Part shown: positions 10,840-23,076 of the stretch, in pieces
How the letters are laid out: each line of letters starts with the position of its first letter
Position numbering within the stretch: position 1 is the first letter of the stretch
Origin: Maratus speciosus
Lineage: Eukaryota; Arthropoda; Arachnida; Araneae; Salticidae
NCBI GenBank assembly: GCA_963932465.1
Contig: OZ010800.1
Coordinates: 34,288,852 to 34,352,851 of the forward strand
Direction: 5' to 3'
DNA: 64,000 nucleotides
Position numbers and translations under genes: made by a program
The notes under the pieces: model-generated
Seen by the model: the letters and a program-made list of their open reading frames with translations, nothing else
What the model was told of the DNA's origin: nothing
The model's database searches: none

Positions 10840-11385
10840 AAGTTTAGATTCAGTTAGTCACTGATATAAATTGGCACTGATTACTTTTTGGTGTAAATCG
10901 CCCAGCAGCTGGCGCTGTTATACTGCATTATTCATGATTTCCACAATAGCTATATATCTCAAGAACTAAAGTACGGATTTTCAGAAAACTTCAGATTCAG
11001 TTAGTCCTTGATATAATTCGGTGTTGATAACTTTTTGGTGTAAATCGCCCAATAGGTAGCGCTGTCATGGTGCATTATTCATTATTAGCGCAATAGCTCT
11101 ATCTCAGGAACTAATGCAAGAATTTTCATCAAACTTCAGATTCAGTTACCCCCTGATGTAAAATAGTGCTGTTTAGTTTTTGGTGTAAATTACCCAAGAG
11201 GTACCACTGCAATTCAGAACTTTTCACTATTTCCGCAATAGTTCTATCTCAAAAACTAATGCACGGATTTTCATCAAACTTCAAATTCGATTAGAAGTTC
11301 ACGAAAGTTGTTCCTGATTAGATTTTGGTATAAATTGTCTAACCGGTGGCGCTGTTGGGCTGCATTTATCAGGAAGTATTGACAT
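10840..11385. repeat. 145-bp tandem repeat array 2
   Basis: Four units of the same 145-bp repeat as at 2813-3945, with landmarks AGATTCAGTTAGTCACTGAT-like at about 10847, 10989, 11135 and 11279, and GGTAGCGCTGTCATG-type steps. The array ends next to ATAGAAGAAAGT, which resembles the hairpin end of array 1. The two arrays lie about 7 kb apart. Confidence 0.8.
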
Positions 11386-11777
11386 GTATCAGATAGAAGA
11401 AAGTTTTGGGACTGACACATCCGACTAGTTTAATATTATCTGAATCTCTTTATAATGAACTTAATTTGGTACTGACAATAAAAGAAGTGCATATTTAAAC
11501 TTCATTTCGCATTTCATAAAACTAAATTCAGCATAGTAATAACATTTCTTTCTACTGTGCAGCTAAAACAAAACATTCATTCAAAGTTTACGTTTGGCAT
11601 TGTGCTAAGCCCGCTTCGAAAGGAAGTCACAAATCTGCAACGCCGCCTTGGTCCTTGCCGCGTTTTTACAGATAGGTTTTTAATTAACTTTTAAAACCAC
11701 TCGAGGCGTATTGAAAGAGCCATTCAATGCAAAATAGTCGCGAATACCATAGTATTTATGTAATTCATTCTAATTAA
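11386..11777. other. Unassigned spacer
   Basis: Nothing recognised apart from a short less AT-rich patch near 11630-11670. Confidence 0.4.
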
Positions 11778-12522
11778 GAGGTCTCAGGGATCTTAAAAAT
11801 TGGAAAACATTAAAAAAAGGGGCCATTTTCAAGATTTAATACCTTAAAATGTATATGATTTTAAAACACAATTTTTATTGAGACGAAAGATATAAGTACG
11901 TTCTTTTATTTTATGTATTTAACAAAATTGCAAGATGCAGAATCAGCATTTACGGGGTGCTCAAAAATGTCAGACATTTGACAAGCAGAAAATTGGTATA
12001 ACAGCTTACGTGCACGATTAGAAAATAAATATTGCAACTGGAGTAAACATTTTGGTGCCTACGTATACTTCAGATTGTAATAATTACCCTGAGCCTAAAT
12101 AAATTTGTATTTAAAGCATTTTTATATTTTTAATACAAAGTTGTATTTAGCTAATAGAAAATTTTGAAAATTTCAACAACATAATCACTTTAAAAAATAT
12201 TTTTTTGAACAATAAAAAGGAAATTTTAGGTCCAGTTTATACAGATTAACATCAAACGTATGTTTTGAAACTTTCATGAAAAATATTCAAAAGTTTTTGA
12301 GATATCTTGCGCGTTATGCCCAAAACAGTCTTTTGGAGAAAAATGACTTAAAAGTTTCGAAAATGCCGCTTAAGCTATTGAGCGGGTATAATTCTAAAAG
12401 CCATAACTTTTGTTCTAATGAGAATTTGAAGGAAACAATTATATCAAAATGTTAAGAAAAGATGGAAGATTAACATCTAAAAAAATGTATTTTTTTTAAA
12501 GCTTTACGAGTCCTGAGACCCC
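11778..12522. mobile_element. TTAA-type non-autonomous element
   Basis: Terminal inverted repeats GAGGTCTCAGGGA (11778) and the complement TCCTGAGACCCC (to 12522) bound 745 bp with no coding capacity. The flanks are TTAA (11774-11777) and TTGA (12523-12526), one base off a TTAA duplication. TTAA targeting is characteristic of piggyBac and Kolobok elements; the assignment rests on this and on the purine-rich tips. Confidence 0.6.
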
Positions 12523-12639
12523 TTGAATTAGTCTGTTTTTAACAATTTGACGTTTATTGCTTTTATACTGTTACTGGCCATTGCATTAAAGACATACATC
12601 GTTAAAAGTTGTTATCTAGGCTTTAAAAGCCGGTGGTAC

Positions 12640-13335
12640 ATACAGTACGCCGCCCTGTCATTATGTATGTCCAAACCGTCCATACATTTAAGGGTTAATA
12701 TCTCGGCTAATTACTGACGATTTTTTTTTTCGAAAATCATGATCAACAATGCTTTTATACTTCTGCTACGATAGATACCTCCACCGCTGCTTAACACTTT
12801 TGCTGAATGCCCGTAAATCGAAATTTGTGTGTAACGGAAAAATGCGATTTTCTCAGAAACTATGTGACCTAGGCTAATCGCTATCCTTTTCCTGCAAGGT
12901 TTATATTAACGTCTACTACCTCTAATTTTTTCATAATTTAAGTTTCAGTAGATTCAGAATTAGATGGGGGGGGGGGGGGGACATATTTTCGCGCTACATT
13001 TTCGTCGATATCTTTGAAAATGTAGCACCAAAAATTAAAAGAAAAGTATTTTTGAATTCAGCGTTACGAAAGCTTTCATAGGATACCCCAAATGATATAG
13101 AAAGAAAAGATTTTTTTTTCAAGTAACTTAATTTGCCCCTATACATTTTTACTAAATATATTTATAAATGTTTAATAATCTGAAATTATGTGGGCCAACA
13201 GTCTTTATTACTTCCCCCAATTTGAACTTTCCACGTTCCATAGTTTACGAGTAAAATGGCTGTGACAGACAGACAGACACAAGAGTGATCTTATAATGGT
13301 TCCGTTTTTACTTTTTAAGTACGGAACCCTAAAAA
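12640..13335. repeat. Interspersed repeat with CGGAACCCTAAAAA tail, copy A
   Basis: The segment from GTACGCCGCCCTGTCATTAT through GGTTCCGTTTTTAC to AAGTACGGAACCCTAAAAA recurs at 40821-42865, where a 1.35-kb transposon interrupts it. A third, partial copy lies at about 33230-33550. The tail forms a hairpin (GGTTCCG / CGGAACC). A G tract lies at about 12967-12980. A - strand frame at 13208-13414 is a chance shadow. The repeat class is unknown. Confidence 0.75.
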
Positions 13336-14070
13336 ATGACATATTCGAACAATGAAGTGACCGAAACTCCAAATTTCGAGATAACAAAATATATTCCACA
13401 GACATAATTGTCAAAAATTATAAATTTGCATAACAAATGAAATTTAGGTAGCAAATGATGAAAGAAATTTAAGAAACCAAAATGACAGGTGTATGTCTAA
13501 TCGTCAGTCGGCGGGACATCGCATGTCGCTACATAATGCATTATTTCATACGATAGACTGGAAAATTTGACAAGAATAGTCTATCTCTGCCGATATAATG
13601 CATTGGAATAATAAAACATAAGGAAAAGCAATAAAGCCAGAGAAATATAGATAATTTGTACTCACATTCTATAAAAGCATTTGGAAGAACACTATACGTG
13701 TAAGACTTTAAGCTTCTTGAAACGAAGGAAGTGATCTAATATAGCTTGCTGCTAGACTAAACATCTCATAAATATTAAAAAATCCTTTCAGCATGTGCCG
13801 GGAAGAAAAGGTAGCTGTCATATTTCTTGGTTTTAAAATTTTATTCGAAACTAATTTTGCTCAAATTTTAAGAAGCTAAAATGCGACGAACCCGATAAAA
13901 GAATATTCTTCAATACTGAATTTGATTGTGAATTGCGTCAAATTAGTAAGCTATATCCAAGTGGCATCATTTATGGTTACTTACCGTTGGTCGCCAGTGT
14001 CGCCAAGCTTGGCGACAATTTCAAGTTAACAGATGTTAATGATATTTAATCATTGCGTGGCGGTGCACGG
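13336..14070. other. Unassigned AT-rich stretch
   Basis: No gene, repeat or RNA recognised. Confidence 0.4.
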
Positions 14071-14074
14071 TTCA

Positions 14075-14215
14075 AATGACCGCCATTATGAAACAAGATG
14101 GCAAAAGAAGCTGGTCAACGAACTCGGTCGAGACATTCATATGGGCCATGCACATACTTAATCTTACACAAATCGGTGTATAAATACGAGAGTTACAGTA
14201 TGACAAAAATCAGAC
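14075..14215 (+). repeat. Direct repeat, first copy
   Basis: About 140 bp with AATGACCGCCATTATGAAAC, AAGCTGG, GAGACATT, CATGCACATACTTAAT and AATACGAGAGTTA recur in the same order at about 14952-15088. The two copies bracket the TTAA element at 14387-14948. Confidence 0.6.
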
Positions 14216-14386
14216 TGTTTGAAAATGCCAACCACCCTAGAAATTCAAACTGCTATATCTCAGCCATTTTTTAAGACAAAGACGAAACAGAAAATGTTTT
14301 GGAATCCTTGTATTAAGGTAATAATTTTCAGTTTTTAACTTATTTGCAACGCTTTTTAAAATTTTTCATTTTTTTAATTTTTTTAA

Positions 14387-14948
14387 CCCCTTAATTCTCG
14401 CTCCCGTCAATATCACGGGCTGAGGTGTTCGTTATTTTCGTGCCCGTCATATTTACGTGCTGGAGATTTATTGCTGGAAAAAACTTCTGAAACCAGAAAA
14501 ATTTAACTGGCATTTCCGTGTGAAGTCTTTGAATATTAGCGTTTGCGCTTGGTTTTTGGCGCTGATTGTGATGTTGGACTTTGTATTGCCTGTTTCGAAA
14601 TATATCACACTAAAAAATTATTAATAATCAAAATTTAATGTATATTATTTTATTTCAAATATTATTTGTAAAAATTTGTTTGATGATGATAAATAAAGAC
14701 GTAAGATGTGAAAAATGAAGGTCTTCTTCGCATTAATTTGTACGGTGTAAAACAAACATTAAAACACTGAATTCTTGCATGATGGCTTTTCCACAACTGT
14801 GAATTTGTTCTATAACATCTTTATTTTTCATCTTTAAAAAAACTAATTGAATATTTTATATAGAAACCTTATAATTATTCAATATCTGTAATAAAAAAAT
14901 AGGTACATTTTTGATGGTTTTTCCAAATATTAAGCGACCGTTAAGGAG
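14387..14948. mobile_element. piggyBac-like MITE (TTAA)
   Basis: The 562-bp element starts CCCCTTAATTCTCGCTCCCG and ends with the related inverted sequence CGACCGTTAAGGAG. Both ends abut TTAA (14383-14386 and 14949-14952). A TTAA duplication with CCC-type tips is the piggyBac pattern. Near the left end, CCCGTCAATATCACGGG and CCCGTCATATTTACG form short internal palindromes. No transposase is present. Confidence 0.7.
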
Positions 14949-14951
14949 TTA

Positions 14952-15087
14952 AATGGCCACCATTTTTAAAGAAACAGGCGAATGAAGCTGGACAACGAAT
15001 TCTGTCGAGACATTGCAATGTACTATGCATACAATTAATTTCACCCAAATAGGTTTACAAATACGAGAGTTATCGCATTACAAAAAT

Positions 15088-15088
<1 letters not shown>
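14952..15088 (+). repeat. Direct repeat, second copy
   Basis: Diverged second copy of the 14075-14215 sequence. It is followed at once by a (CA)n then (TA)n microsatellite (about 15089-15127). Confidence 0.55.
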
Positions 15089-15126
<38 letters not shown>

Positions 15127-15290
15127 GTCGGGACCGACACTAGTTCGGATAAGCAAAAGTTCGGATAAATGGACCGACAATTTAAGGGATGCTTCTGACT
15201 ATACTAAAGCCTTCACACGTTATCTAAGCTTAGAACTGGCAGCACCAGTTGGTGCTGGCATGTTTAAAAATTGTTTTTTTTTTCTTTTTG

Positions 15291-15327
<37 letters not shown>

Positions 15328-15892
15328 TTGTTGTTTACATTTTTGTCATTATTTTTTTAACTCTCTTTTTATCATTTTCTGAACTACAGAGATTATAATT
15401 TAAAGGAAAAAGCTTTTGATTGTTGCTTCGTTCAACGAAGACATTCTTTTCAGTGCTGCCGTACCTCTAATTCTTCTTAAATACCGTTAGTTGAATAGGA
15501 TCAGCATTCTTCTGCCGTTCGAGCCATTTCATACCTGTTTCCAAACATTCAAAGACTTCGTTATGTGATGGACTTGGGTTATTTTCAGAGAATTCGTTTT
15601 CATTTTCTTCAATTTCTTTTTCATCATGAATCTTATCCACAATCTCATCATCCTTTAAAATCTGATATCCAGACTCATATATTACTCATTATTTAACCAC
15701 TCGCTAATTTAATTTTGTTCATAGCTTAGGATTCTTTCCATCTCTTTTATTGTTTTTACATTCCTTATTTTCTGATCCATAATCAGTTTTTTCTTTATTT
15801 AAAATTTTATTTCAAGCCAATGGATAATTAGGAGTTCGGTTAAAAAAATTTTGGGAGAAATAGGCTGTTCGGATAACTGGAAGTTTGCTTAT

Positions 15893-15927
<35 letters not shown>

Positions 15928-16860
15928 TGAGAGAATATGCTGTTCGGATAATTGGAAGTTCGGATAATCGGTGCTCTATTGTATATATATATATATATAT
16001 ATATGGAGGATTAAATCTTATAAAATGATATAGGAGAAGCTGAATAATATTACATCATATCATTTATACATAATAATAAAAATTATTTAAATATCTATTT
16101 TTTATATTTTCCATTTCAAGGACTTTCATAATATTCAGTGTTCATTTTTCTTCTATTATTCTGGTCATGCAGTCGTTAGGGTGCACAGAGAATAAATTAT
16201 TCAGCTTTTAGCTTTATTCTCTACAGAAAACGATTGTCTTACTTATATATGTGAATTCTGAGCCCTTGATAAAGCAACTCAATGTATAAGGATTTCATTT
16301 ACTAATTTTTATTTTTTTTTCTGTATCCGTAATCGTGATTGTTTATTTTTCTTTTTTCTTCCATTTTAATCATCAAAAGGTAGTAGATGAGACTATACAT
16401 TTTTTTATAATATTTGGTTTATGTGGTGTTTGTGATTTCATATTATTGGTCATTTTCATTACGTTTTCACTAGTATCATATAAACATATCGGTCTTAAGC
16501 AGCAGCCATATACTCGTTATGTAAACTCAACCGAGAATTCAAAGTTTTGCAGTCGTAAAATCGTGGTTAAGAGTGGAAGATCAAGCCGACGTCCATTGAA
16601 ATTTTTCATGTAAATAATAACAGAAGCCGTTAGATTCGTCAAACATTTATTAGATGATCATAAATTGCACCAAACTCCATTAGAAATATGCTACCCATGT
16701 TCAGGCAGTTGCTGCGTCGTAAAATGTAAACCACTAGATGTTAAGTATTAGAACACATGACGAAGATGCAGGAAACAAAGCTCTCCATGTGACATTGGTT
16801 ATTTAAGCAACTCAATATTCATAAAATTCTCTCTCTCCTAGCCAATGCAACATGTTAAAT
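15089..16860. other. Microsatellites and unassigned AT-rich DNA
   Basis: (CA)n/(TA)n at 15089-15127, poly-A at about 15296-15325, a T tract at about 15895-15926 and (TA)n at about 15982-16003. The phrase GTTCGGATAA(T/C)TGGAAGTT recurs at about 15864 and 15940. The F-rich frame at 16335-16613 lacks domain features, and no other gene was seen. Confidence 0.45.
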
Positions 16861-16869
16861 ATTTGCGAA

Positions 16870-17060
16870 ACTGGCACGCGTATGAATGCATTACAAGGGC
16901 AGAACCAACCCCGTAAGAATAGCGGGAGGACGCAACGAGAGGCAGGCTTACGATAAGGCCTAGCTCCGGGGGAAAGGGGGAAGTACGCATGACGCCGATG
17001 ATGAACTATTTAGTCTCGGCGTCAGATTAATAACGTAAACAAATGTTGGCGGGCTGTGCA
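16870..17060. other. GC-richer island, function unknown
   Basis: About 190 bp is clearly less AT-rich than its surroundings (for example CGGGAGGACGCAACGAGAGG and GCCTAGCTCCGGGGGAAAGG). It could be a fragment of a conserved element or a promoter-like patch. No splice sites, RNA structure or reading frame supports a specific call. Confidence 0.25.
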
Positions 17061-18000
17061 AGGAATTATGGGAAATAGAACATCATAGAACAAATGCTAT
17101 TAAAAACATTCGAAACAAAAAGATTTTATTTTCAGAATAAAATGAAAAAAGTAATTTAATGGGTTTTATAAGATTAGACGAATGAATTTAAGGTTTTTAG
17201 AATAATAAAAGAATGCGCATTTAAGGCATGGAAAAAAGATAAAAGATATTTAAGATAGTATTAAAGCTAAGTAAAAACGGTAGATATTATAGTAATTTGA
17301 AATAGTTTAATTAAGATAAAACAGCGAAAAGGGAAATAAATATTATTATTACATATATATAAGTTACATTTCAACGGAGGGTGGTTTTGGGGTCTGGCGG
17401 TCATAATAGATAAAAATATATTAAAATTTTTTGGAAGTACTTTCCTCCGGACGGCTGTAATTGGTAGCTTTTTCCTTTTTGTAATGAAAGCTACCTAAAA
17501 TGAATTGCGCTGTACAAAATCCCCCCCAAAATAACACTTAGGGATGACGAGACAAATTTATGTTAGTTACAAGAGATTTATTTAAACTATAATTATATAA
17601 AAAGCATCTTAGATGAGATTTATATTTACTTAGGTAATAAATCAATATATTATTAAGAGAATATATTAATGCTTATATGATTCAATAATGAAACAATCAA
17701 TGACAGTTACAAAAGTTTTATTTTATCTCGTAGTGTATAAAAAGCTTTTGACGTGCAATCAAATGAATAATAAATTTACATTTAGGCAGTAAATCAATAG
17801 ATTGTTATGGTATAGAAGTAGAAAGTTGTGGTTTGGCTGCACGCATAGGGATATAAAACAAGTAAGAAAAATCATGCTTACGGCATAGATTATAAAACAC
17901 TTTCCAACACTCTCTGAAAGCCTTAACAAAACATCGTTATTTAGGGAAATAAGGTAAATAAGATAATTAAGTAAACATTTAGAAAACTGATTTCAGCAGT
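17061..18000. other. Unassigned AT-rich stretch
   Basis: No gene recognised; a short C-rich run lies at about 17520-17528. Confidence 0.4.
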
Positions 18001-18429
18001 TACACTCTAAAATTGAGAGGAGTGAAAAGTTGACTATTTGAAAGAGTGACAGGCATTTTTGCTCTTTTTAGAGTGAATTTTATAAATATACACTCCTTAA
18101 AGAGTGGAATTTTCCACTCTCTGGAAAGGAGTGAAATGTCTCACTCCTGAAAGAGCGACTTACATATGCATTGCTTATTAACCAATCAGAACAGCAAGGC
18201 GACGACACCCTTAAAAGATAAGAAAAATGATCACTTTTTCGTCCGCCATTTTAAGATAGACAGATTAGGATATCTTTAAAATTATTCTTTATGGAATACA
18301 TAAAATAAAGGTAAGTCATATTTAATTTTAAGCATTTATCCGTGTGGATATGTGGAATGTTAAGATTATGAGCTAAATAGTTGTATGTTGTATAGAGAAA
18401 GATTGATCGTGGAGTATTCAAAAGAGATT

Positions 18430-18830
18430 GTGAGATTTCTTATGTAGCAGTCTGAAATGTAATTGTTTTAAGGGGACCGGGAAAGCCATATCTCCACCAT
18501 GTTAAATTCACCAAATTTATGTACCTTTTTCTCAGGAATGATGAAACATAGAGGTCTAGATTTTTTAGAGTAGTTTGAATAACATGCTTTACGTATTTTA
18601 ACAGACCCTTTTCGTTCTAAAGTGATTGTGAAATTTCTTCACATAGCGGTGTGAAAAGTAATTGTTTTAAGGGGACCAGGAAAGCCGTATCTCCGCCATG
18701 TTAAATTCACCAATTTTATGTACCTTTTTCTCAGAAATGGTGAAAGATAGCGATCTAGATTTCTTAGAGTAGTTTAAATAACATGCTTTACGTATTTTAA
18801 CAGACCATTTCCTTTCTAAGTGAAACTCAA
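18430..18830 (+). repeat. 199-bp tandem duplication
   Basis: Two adjacent copies, offset by 199 bp, contain TTTTAAGGGGACCGGGAAAGCC (18468) or its near-copy (18667), then CTCC(A/G)CCATGTTAAATTCACC and AACATGCTTTACGTATTTTAAC. Small differences between the copies show some age. Confidence 0.8.
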
Positions 18831-19198
18831 AATTAATTATTAATTAATTATTGAAAGTTATTTTTAAATTAGCATTTTTGGTAAGATTTCATTGCTTAAA
18901 ATAAATAATTCTGAACAAATCATTAAATCCCTGTGTTAAAGTATACAATATAACATAAGTATTAAAAAAATCTGAGTTCTTAAGTTTAATAGATATGGAA
19001 AAAAAAAGGAGCATAAAAATGAAAAATCCAAGTTTTGAGAAAAAGTCAATTAAAGATTTAAATGGCCATTAAGCTGTGAAGTACTCTTAGAAAGAATGAA
19101 TAATTTCAACGCTTATATATATATATGTGTGTGACACGTCGTTGGAAAGATAAAAGTTTAAATTATTTAATGATATAAAAGAGTAAAAATCGATTTTT

Positions 19199-19825
19199 AG
19201 GTGCGTTCGTAGTTATATAAATACGTAGCACCTATAGTCGTTGTTCAGTCCGTTTGTCTGTCTATCTGTCCGACTGTCCCAGTGTTGATTTTAGGGGGTG
19301 GCCCGGGGGGGGATATTCCCCGGAGCAATGAGATTCCCCCCCCCCCGCCCGGAATTTTTGAGATTATGGGTTTTCAATGGTCAAAAAGTACAATCCCCCC
19401 CCAGAACCCTATAATGTACTCCCCCCGGAGCCACAGAAATCCCTCCCGGAGAAACGTGTCTCAATTCAACACTGGTCTGTCCGCATATAACAGCTCAAAA
19501 ACTACTCAACCGAAATGTTTGCAATTTAAAATATATAATTGTTGCATAATTTTGCCGCGTCATTTGTAATTTTATGAAAATCGGATGTATAGTTTAATTA
19601 CAGGGACAGTCAAAAGTTTTCCGTTACATTACGGCTAATGCGAAAAAATTATTTCAAGTGCATTTTAATGATGTTACACTATTTCGAACAGAATAAAATT
19701 GATATTCACTTATGAAGTGCACTAGAATATGCATTCAGTACAACATGCGTTGCAAAAATGTTTTATAAAACTAGTTATAGTACGAACGCACCTCATTTGC
19801 CACGTTTGATGTTTAATTTCCAACT
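19199..19825. repeat. GGTGCGTTCGTA element, copy 1
   Basis: It begins AGGTGCGTTCGTAGTTATAT and near its other end has the inverted match TACGAACGCACCT (about 19783-19795). Similarity to the other copies (20217-21950 and 44889-45760) runs on to AACTTGTTT. A C/G-rich patch (19300-19450) is private to this copy. No coding potential. Class unknown, possibly a DNA transposon. Confidence 0.7.
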
Positions 19826-20216
19826 TGTTTTGTTTATTACTGGGGTTATGATTTTAAAATGTCGAGACTGAGTAATATAAAAAAAATAATTATAGACATT
19901 CTGCATCAGTTATTAAATATCCTTCTATCATAAACGCATTTTCTAATTTTTTGATACACTTTTATTTTTGGCACTAAACAATAAAACATGACATTTAAGC
20001 ATTGAAATAAAATGTTTTTTATGCCTGTTTTGAAGTTTATGGATAAGATTGCTTTAGTATATTTTTAAAAAATGTTCATATATACTTACATAATATAAAA
20101 CTGAATATTTTGTAAAGAGATTAATAACTACTTTTTTACATTAAAATGTTTTTCAAACAATAAGAATATTTCGAATGCAGTCATTTACTTTATTTTTAAA
20201 TTTCCTTTTAAATTTC

Positions 20217-21950
20217 CTGCGTTTGTAATTATATAAATACGTAGCACCAATAGTCGTCGTTCAGTCCGTCTATCTGTCTGTCCGTCCGTCCGCATATAAC
20301 AGAGAAAAATCTTCCCAACCGAATGGTCTGAAATTTTAAGTATATAATTCTTGCAAAATTTTGTCGAGTCATTTCAAATTTTATAAAAATCGGATGCATT
20401 GTTTAATTACAGGGACAGTCTAAACTTTTCCGTAACATTACGGGCAATGGGAAAAAATTATTGCAAGTGCATTTTAATGGTGTTACAACCTTCCGAATGG
20501 TCTGAAATTTTAAATAGGGAAGATGTACCAGTAATGGACACCCTTCCAGTAACGGACGCACCTTGATGTTTTTGATTCACAAAAAAATAATTAATAAATA
20601 TTTAACTTTAATTAATTTTTTTATAATTTTCCCTTGCATGTTGTATAAAACAGTTATTAAACATATATTTATAAAACAGGGTTATTGTTGACACTTTTAA
20701 TCAAACCAATTAGGAAGCAGAAAATAATGTTTCAAAGTTTTGCTGCTTTTCTATGAAAGTATTAATGAAGAGGCTAAGAGGAGGGCTTAATACCTCTCCG
20801 TTTAAATAAAAACAATTAAGTTACAGAAGTTGTTAAAAATCTATTTTCTGTCTTAATTGTTTCCTTATTCACCTCTGACAAAAAAAAAAGTAATATTCAT
20901 TAATTTATAGGCAATATTCATGAAACTAGTAAATCTGCAGATCAGTGGCCTCAAACATCAGTTCTACAGTTTTATTTTGAAATTATTTTACTTAACATTT
21001 AAAATATTTCACTCAGTATCATTTCTTTCATATTTGTAATATTAATTATTATAAATGATACATCAAGTAGTCTCTGGAAGATTAATTGTTAAAAATAGTG
21101 AGACAAAACTAAACACTAACAATCCAAAACTTTTTTTTATTACCTTTTAAATCACCCACTGTTTCAATAATTTGATAGCTGTAATTGTCTGATATTTAGT
21201 ATTTTAAACTATCCATGTAAAATAATTAAAACATTGATCTTCTGATAATTACAATAATTGATGCAAACAGTAAATGATTATCACAAATATTTTATTAATT
21301 ACTGGTATCCTTATTGTTAAATTTATTTGAAAACAGCTATTTTGTTTCATGAGTAAGTATTCATTAAATTCTGGTTCTAAATACAGTCATAAGAACAATT
21401 ATATTTATTACTTTTTATGGGGTGACCATTACTGGAACAGAGAGTGTCCATTACTGGGCTTTTGGGTGTTTTGATATATTTTTGTTATTTAAAATTAAAT
21501 TTCGATTCATATTGGGAAATGAGACTACAAGAATGGTTAAATATTCTGATAGATTAATAAAATATTGAAAAAACTGGAATATAATAATTATAACTATTAA
21601 TAAAAAAATAATTTTAAAATAAATTCCTTAAGGGTGTCCATTACTGGCACATCTACCCTATATAATTGTTGCAAAATTTTGTCGAGTCGTATTAAATTTT
21701 ATGAAAATTGGATGTACAGTTTAATTACAGAAACAGTCAAAAGCTTTCCGTTACATTAAGGTCAATGGGAAAAATTATTTCAAGTGCATTTTGATGATGT
21801 TACAGTTTTTCGAACAGAATAAAATTGATATGCACTTATGAAGTGCATTAAATATACATTCATTACAATATGCAGTGCAAAAAAAATATTTATAAAATTA
21901 GTTATAGTACGAACGCACCTCATTTGCCACGTTTGACGAGCAATTTCCAA
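20217..21950. repeat. GGTGCGTTCGTA element, copy 2 (interrupted)
   Basis: Second copy of the 19199 repeat. Its middle part is present twice (about 20321-20490, and 20493-20516 continuing at 21659-21805), so it carries an internal tandem duplication. The second unit is interrupted by the TA-flanked element at 20517-21658. It ends with GTACGAACGCACCTCATTTG, matching the other copies. Confidence 0.7.
20517..21658. mobile_element. TA-flanked element with GGGAAGATGTACCAGTAATG ends
   Basis: The 1142-bp element has terminal inverted repeats, GGGAAGATGTACCAGTAATG at the left and the related complement CCATTACTGGCACATCTACCC at the right, flanked by TA (20515-20516, 21659-21660). The phrase CCATTACTGG recurs subterminally at about 21427 and 21450. 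The joined flanks match the uninterrupted site in the neighbouring copies (near 19530 and 20338). No long reading frame is present. A TA TSD suggests a Tc1/mariner-pogo relative. A diverged inverted relative may lie at about 35600-36060. Confidence 0.8.
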
Positions 21951-23076
21951 CTTGTTTCCATTTCCGAGGTCAATCTTTTCCTATAAAACATATAAAATCT
22001 ATTTTGCTCATATTCACAAAATACAATATCTACGCGAATAAAATTTTTTAATTAAATATGGCTTATCGTATTGTTTTATTATTAAGTATTGTATTAATTC
22101 TATTTTTCAGCAATAACGGACGAAAATTAGAAAACAAAAATTAAGTTAATTAATATATTTAAAAGAAAAATATACACTTATTCCAGAAAACTTAAAATTT
22201 AGACTCCCTGTTCATATTAAATAAAACGAAAGCAAATGACAGCGGATAATATATATATATATATATATATACACATTCTTAATATTTAAATCATGCTTAG
22301 AACTTATTTAAAAAAGATGTGTGTTTATAAGCATTGTTTTTTAAGTGGAAAAACTAAAAATATTTTAGAACAATAGGACTTTGCAAAAATAGCAATTATT
22401 TAAGAAAAAAGTACGGTTATATGTTTAAAACAAAAATTAAAATCAAATCAAACATTGGTAAACCTATAACATCCACCTATTAAAAAGTTATTAATAAAAC
22501 TTTAACTTTATAGGGCATGCAATAAAAGCAAACACAGAGGATAAGATTGGAATTAAATATTTTAGTTTATTTTTGTCAGTAATCTAATTAAAATTCGTAT
22601 GTAACTTTAACTGAATTTTTCCTTAAAAGTTCAATAAGTGTTACAAACAAGGAATTAAATAAATATTACTAATAATTCCAATCTTTACCACGCTTGTATC
22701 TATTTTCATTGCATGCTGTAAAAGATGTAATTCTTTTTAAATGACCATAAAAGCAAAAAAAAAAAAAAAAAAAATCGACTACATAAAAAATGAACGATCA
22801 CTCCTGTGAAAGAGTGACTATTCACTCCTACCAGAGGTGAAAAACCGCACTCCTATAGCAAGAGTGAATAGTCACTCCTCCGAAAGAGTGATTATCCGCC
22901 CCTGTTTACAGTGAATATTAACTTCCCAGAAGTGACTATTCACTCTTTCAGAGAGTAAAAAAATTCACTTTTGCTCAGAGTGAATTTTTTTGCTCAGGTT
23001 GGGCATATTTTGACTCTGTGATAGAGTGACTATTCACTCCCGGAGTGAATAGTCACTCCTTTTTATTTAGAGTGTA

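Larger units (their letters stand above)
18003..23074. mobile_element. 5-kb CACTC-ended element with subterminal repeat arrays
   Basis: The ends are CACTCTAAA (18003) and TTTAGAGTG (to 23074), flanked by TA on each side (18001-18002, 23075-23076). Both ends carry dense subterminal repeats built on GAGTG/CACTC: about 18003-18165 on the left, and about 22795-23074 on the right, where the palindrome GGAGTGAATAGTCACTCC and its near-copies recur. CACT(A/G/C) tips, a 2-bp TSD and subterminal repeats are the pattern of CACTA/EnSpm (CMC) transposons. No transposase frame remains. The interior holds two copies of another repeat and a TA-flanked element. The alternative is two separate short elements of one family in opposite orientation. 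Confidence 0.6.
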
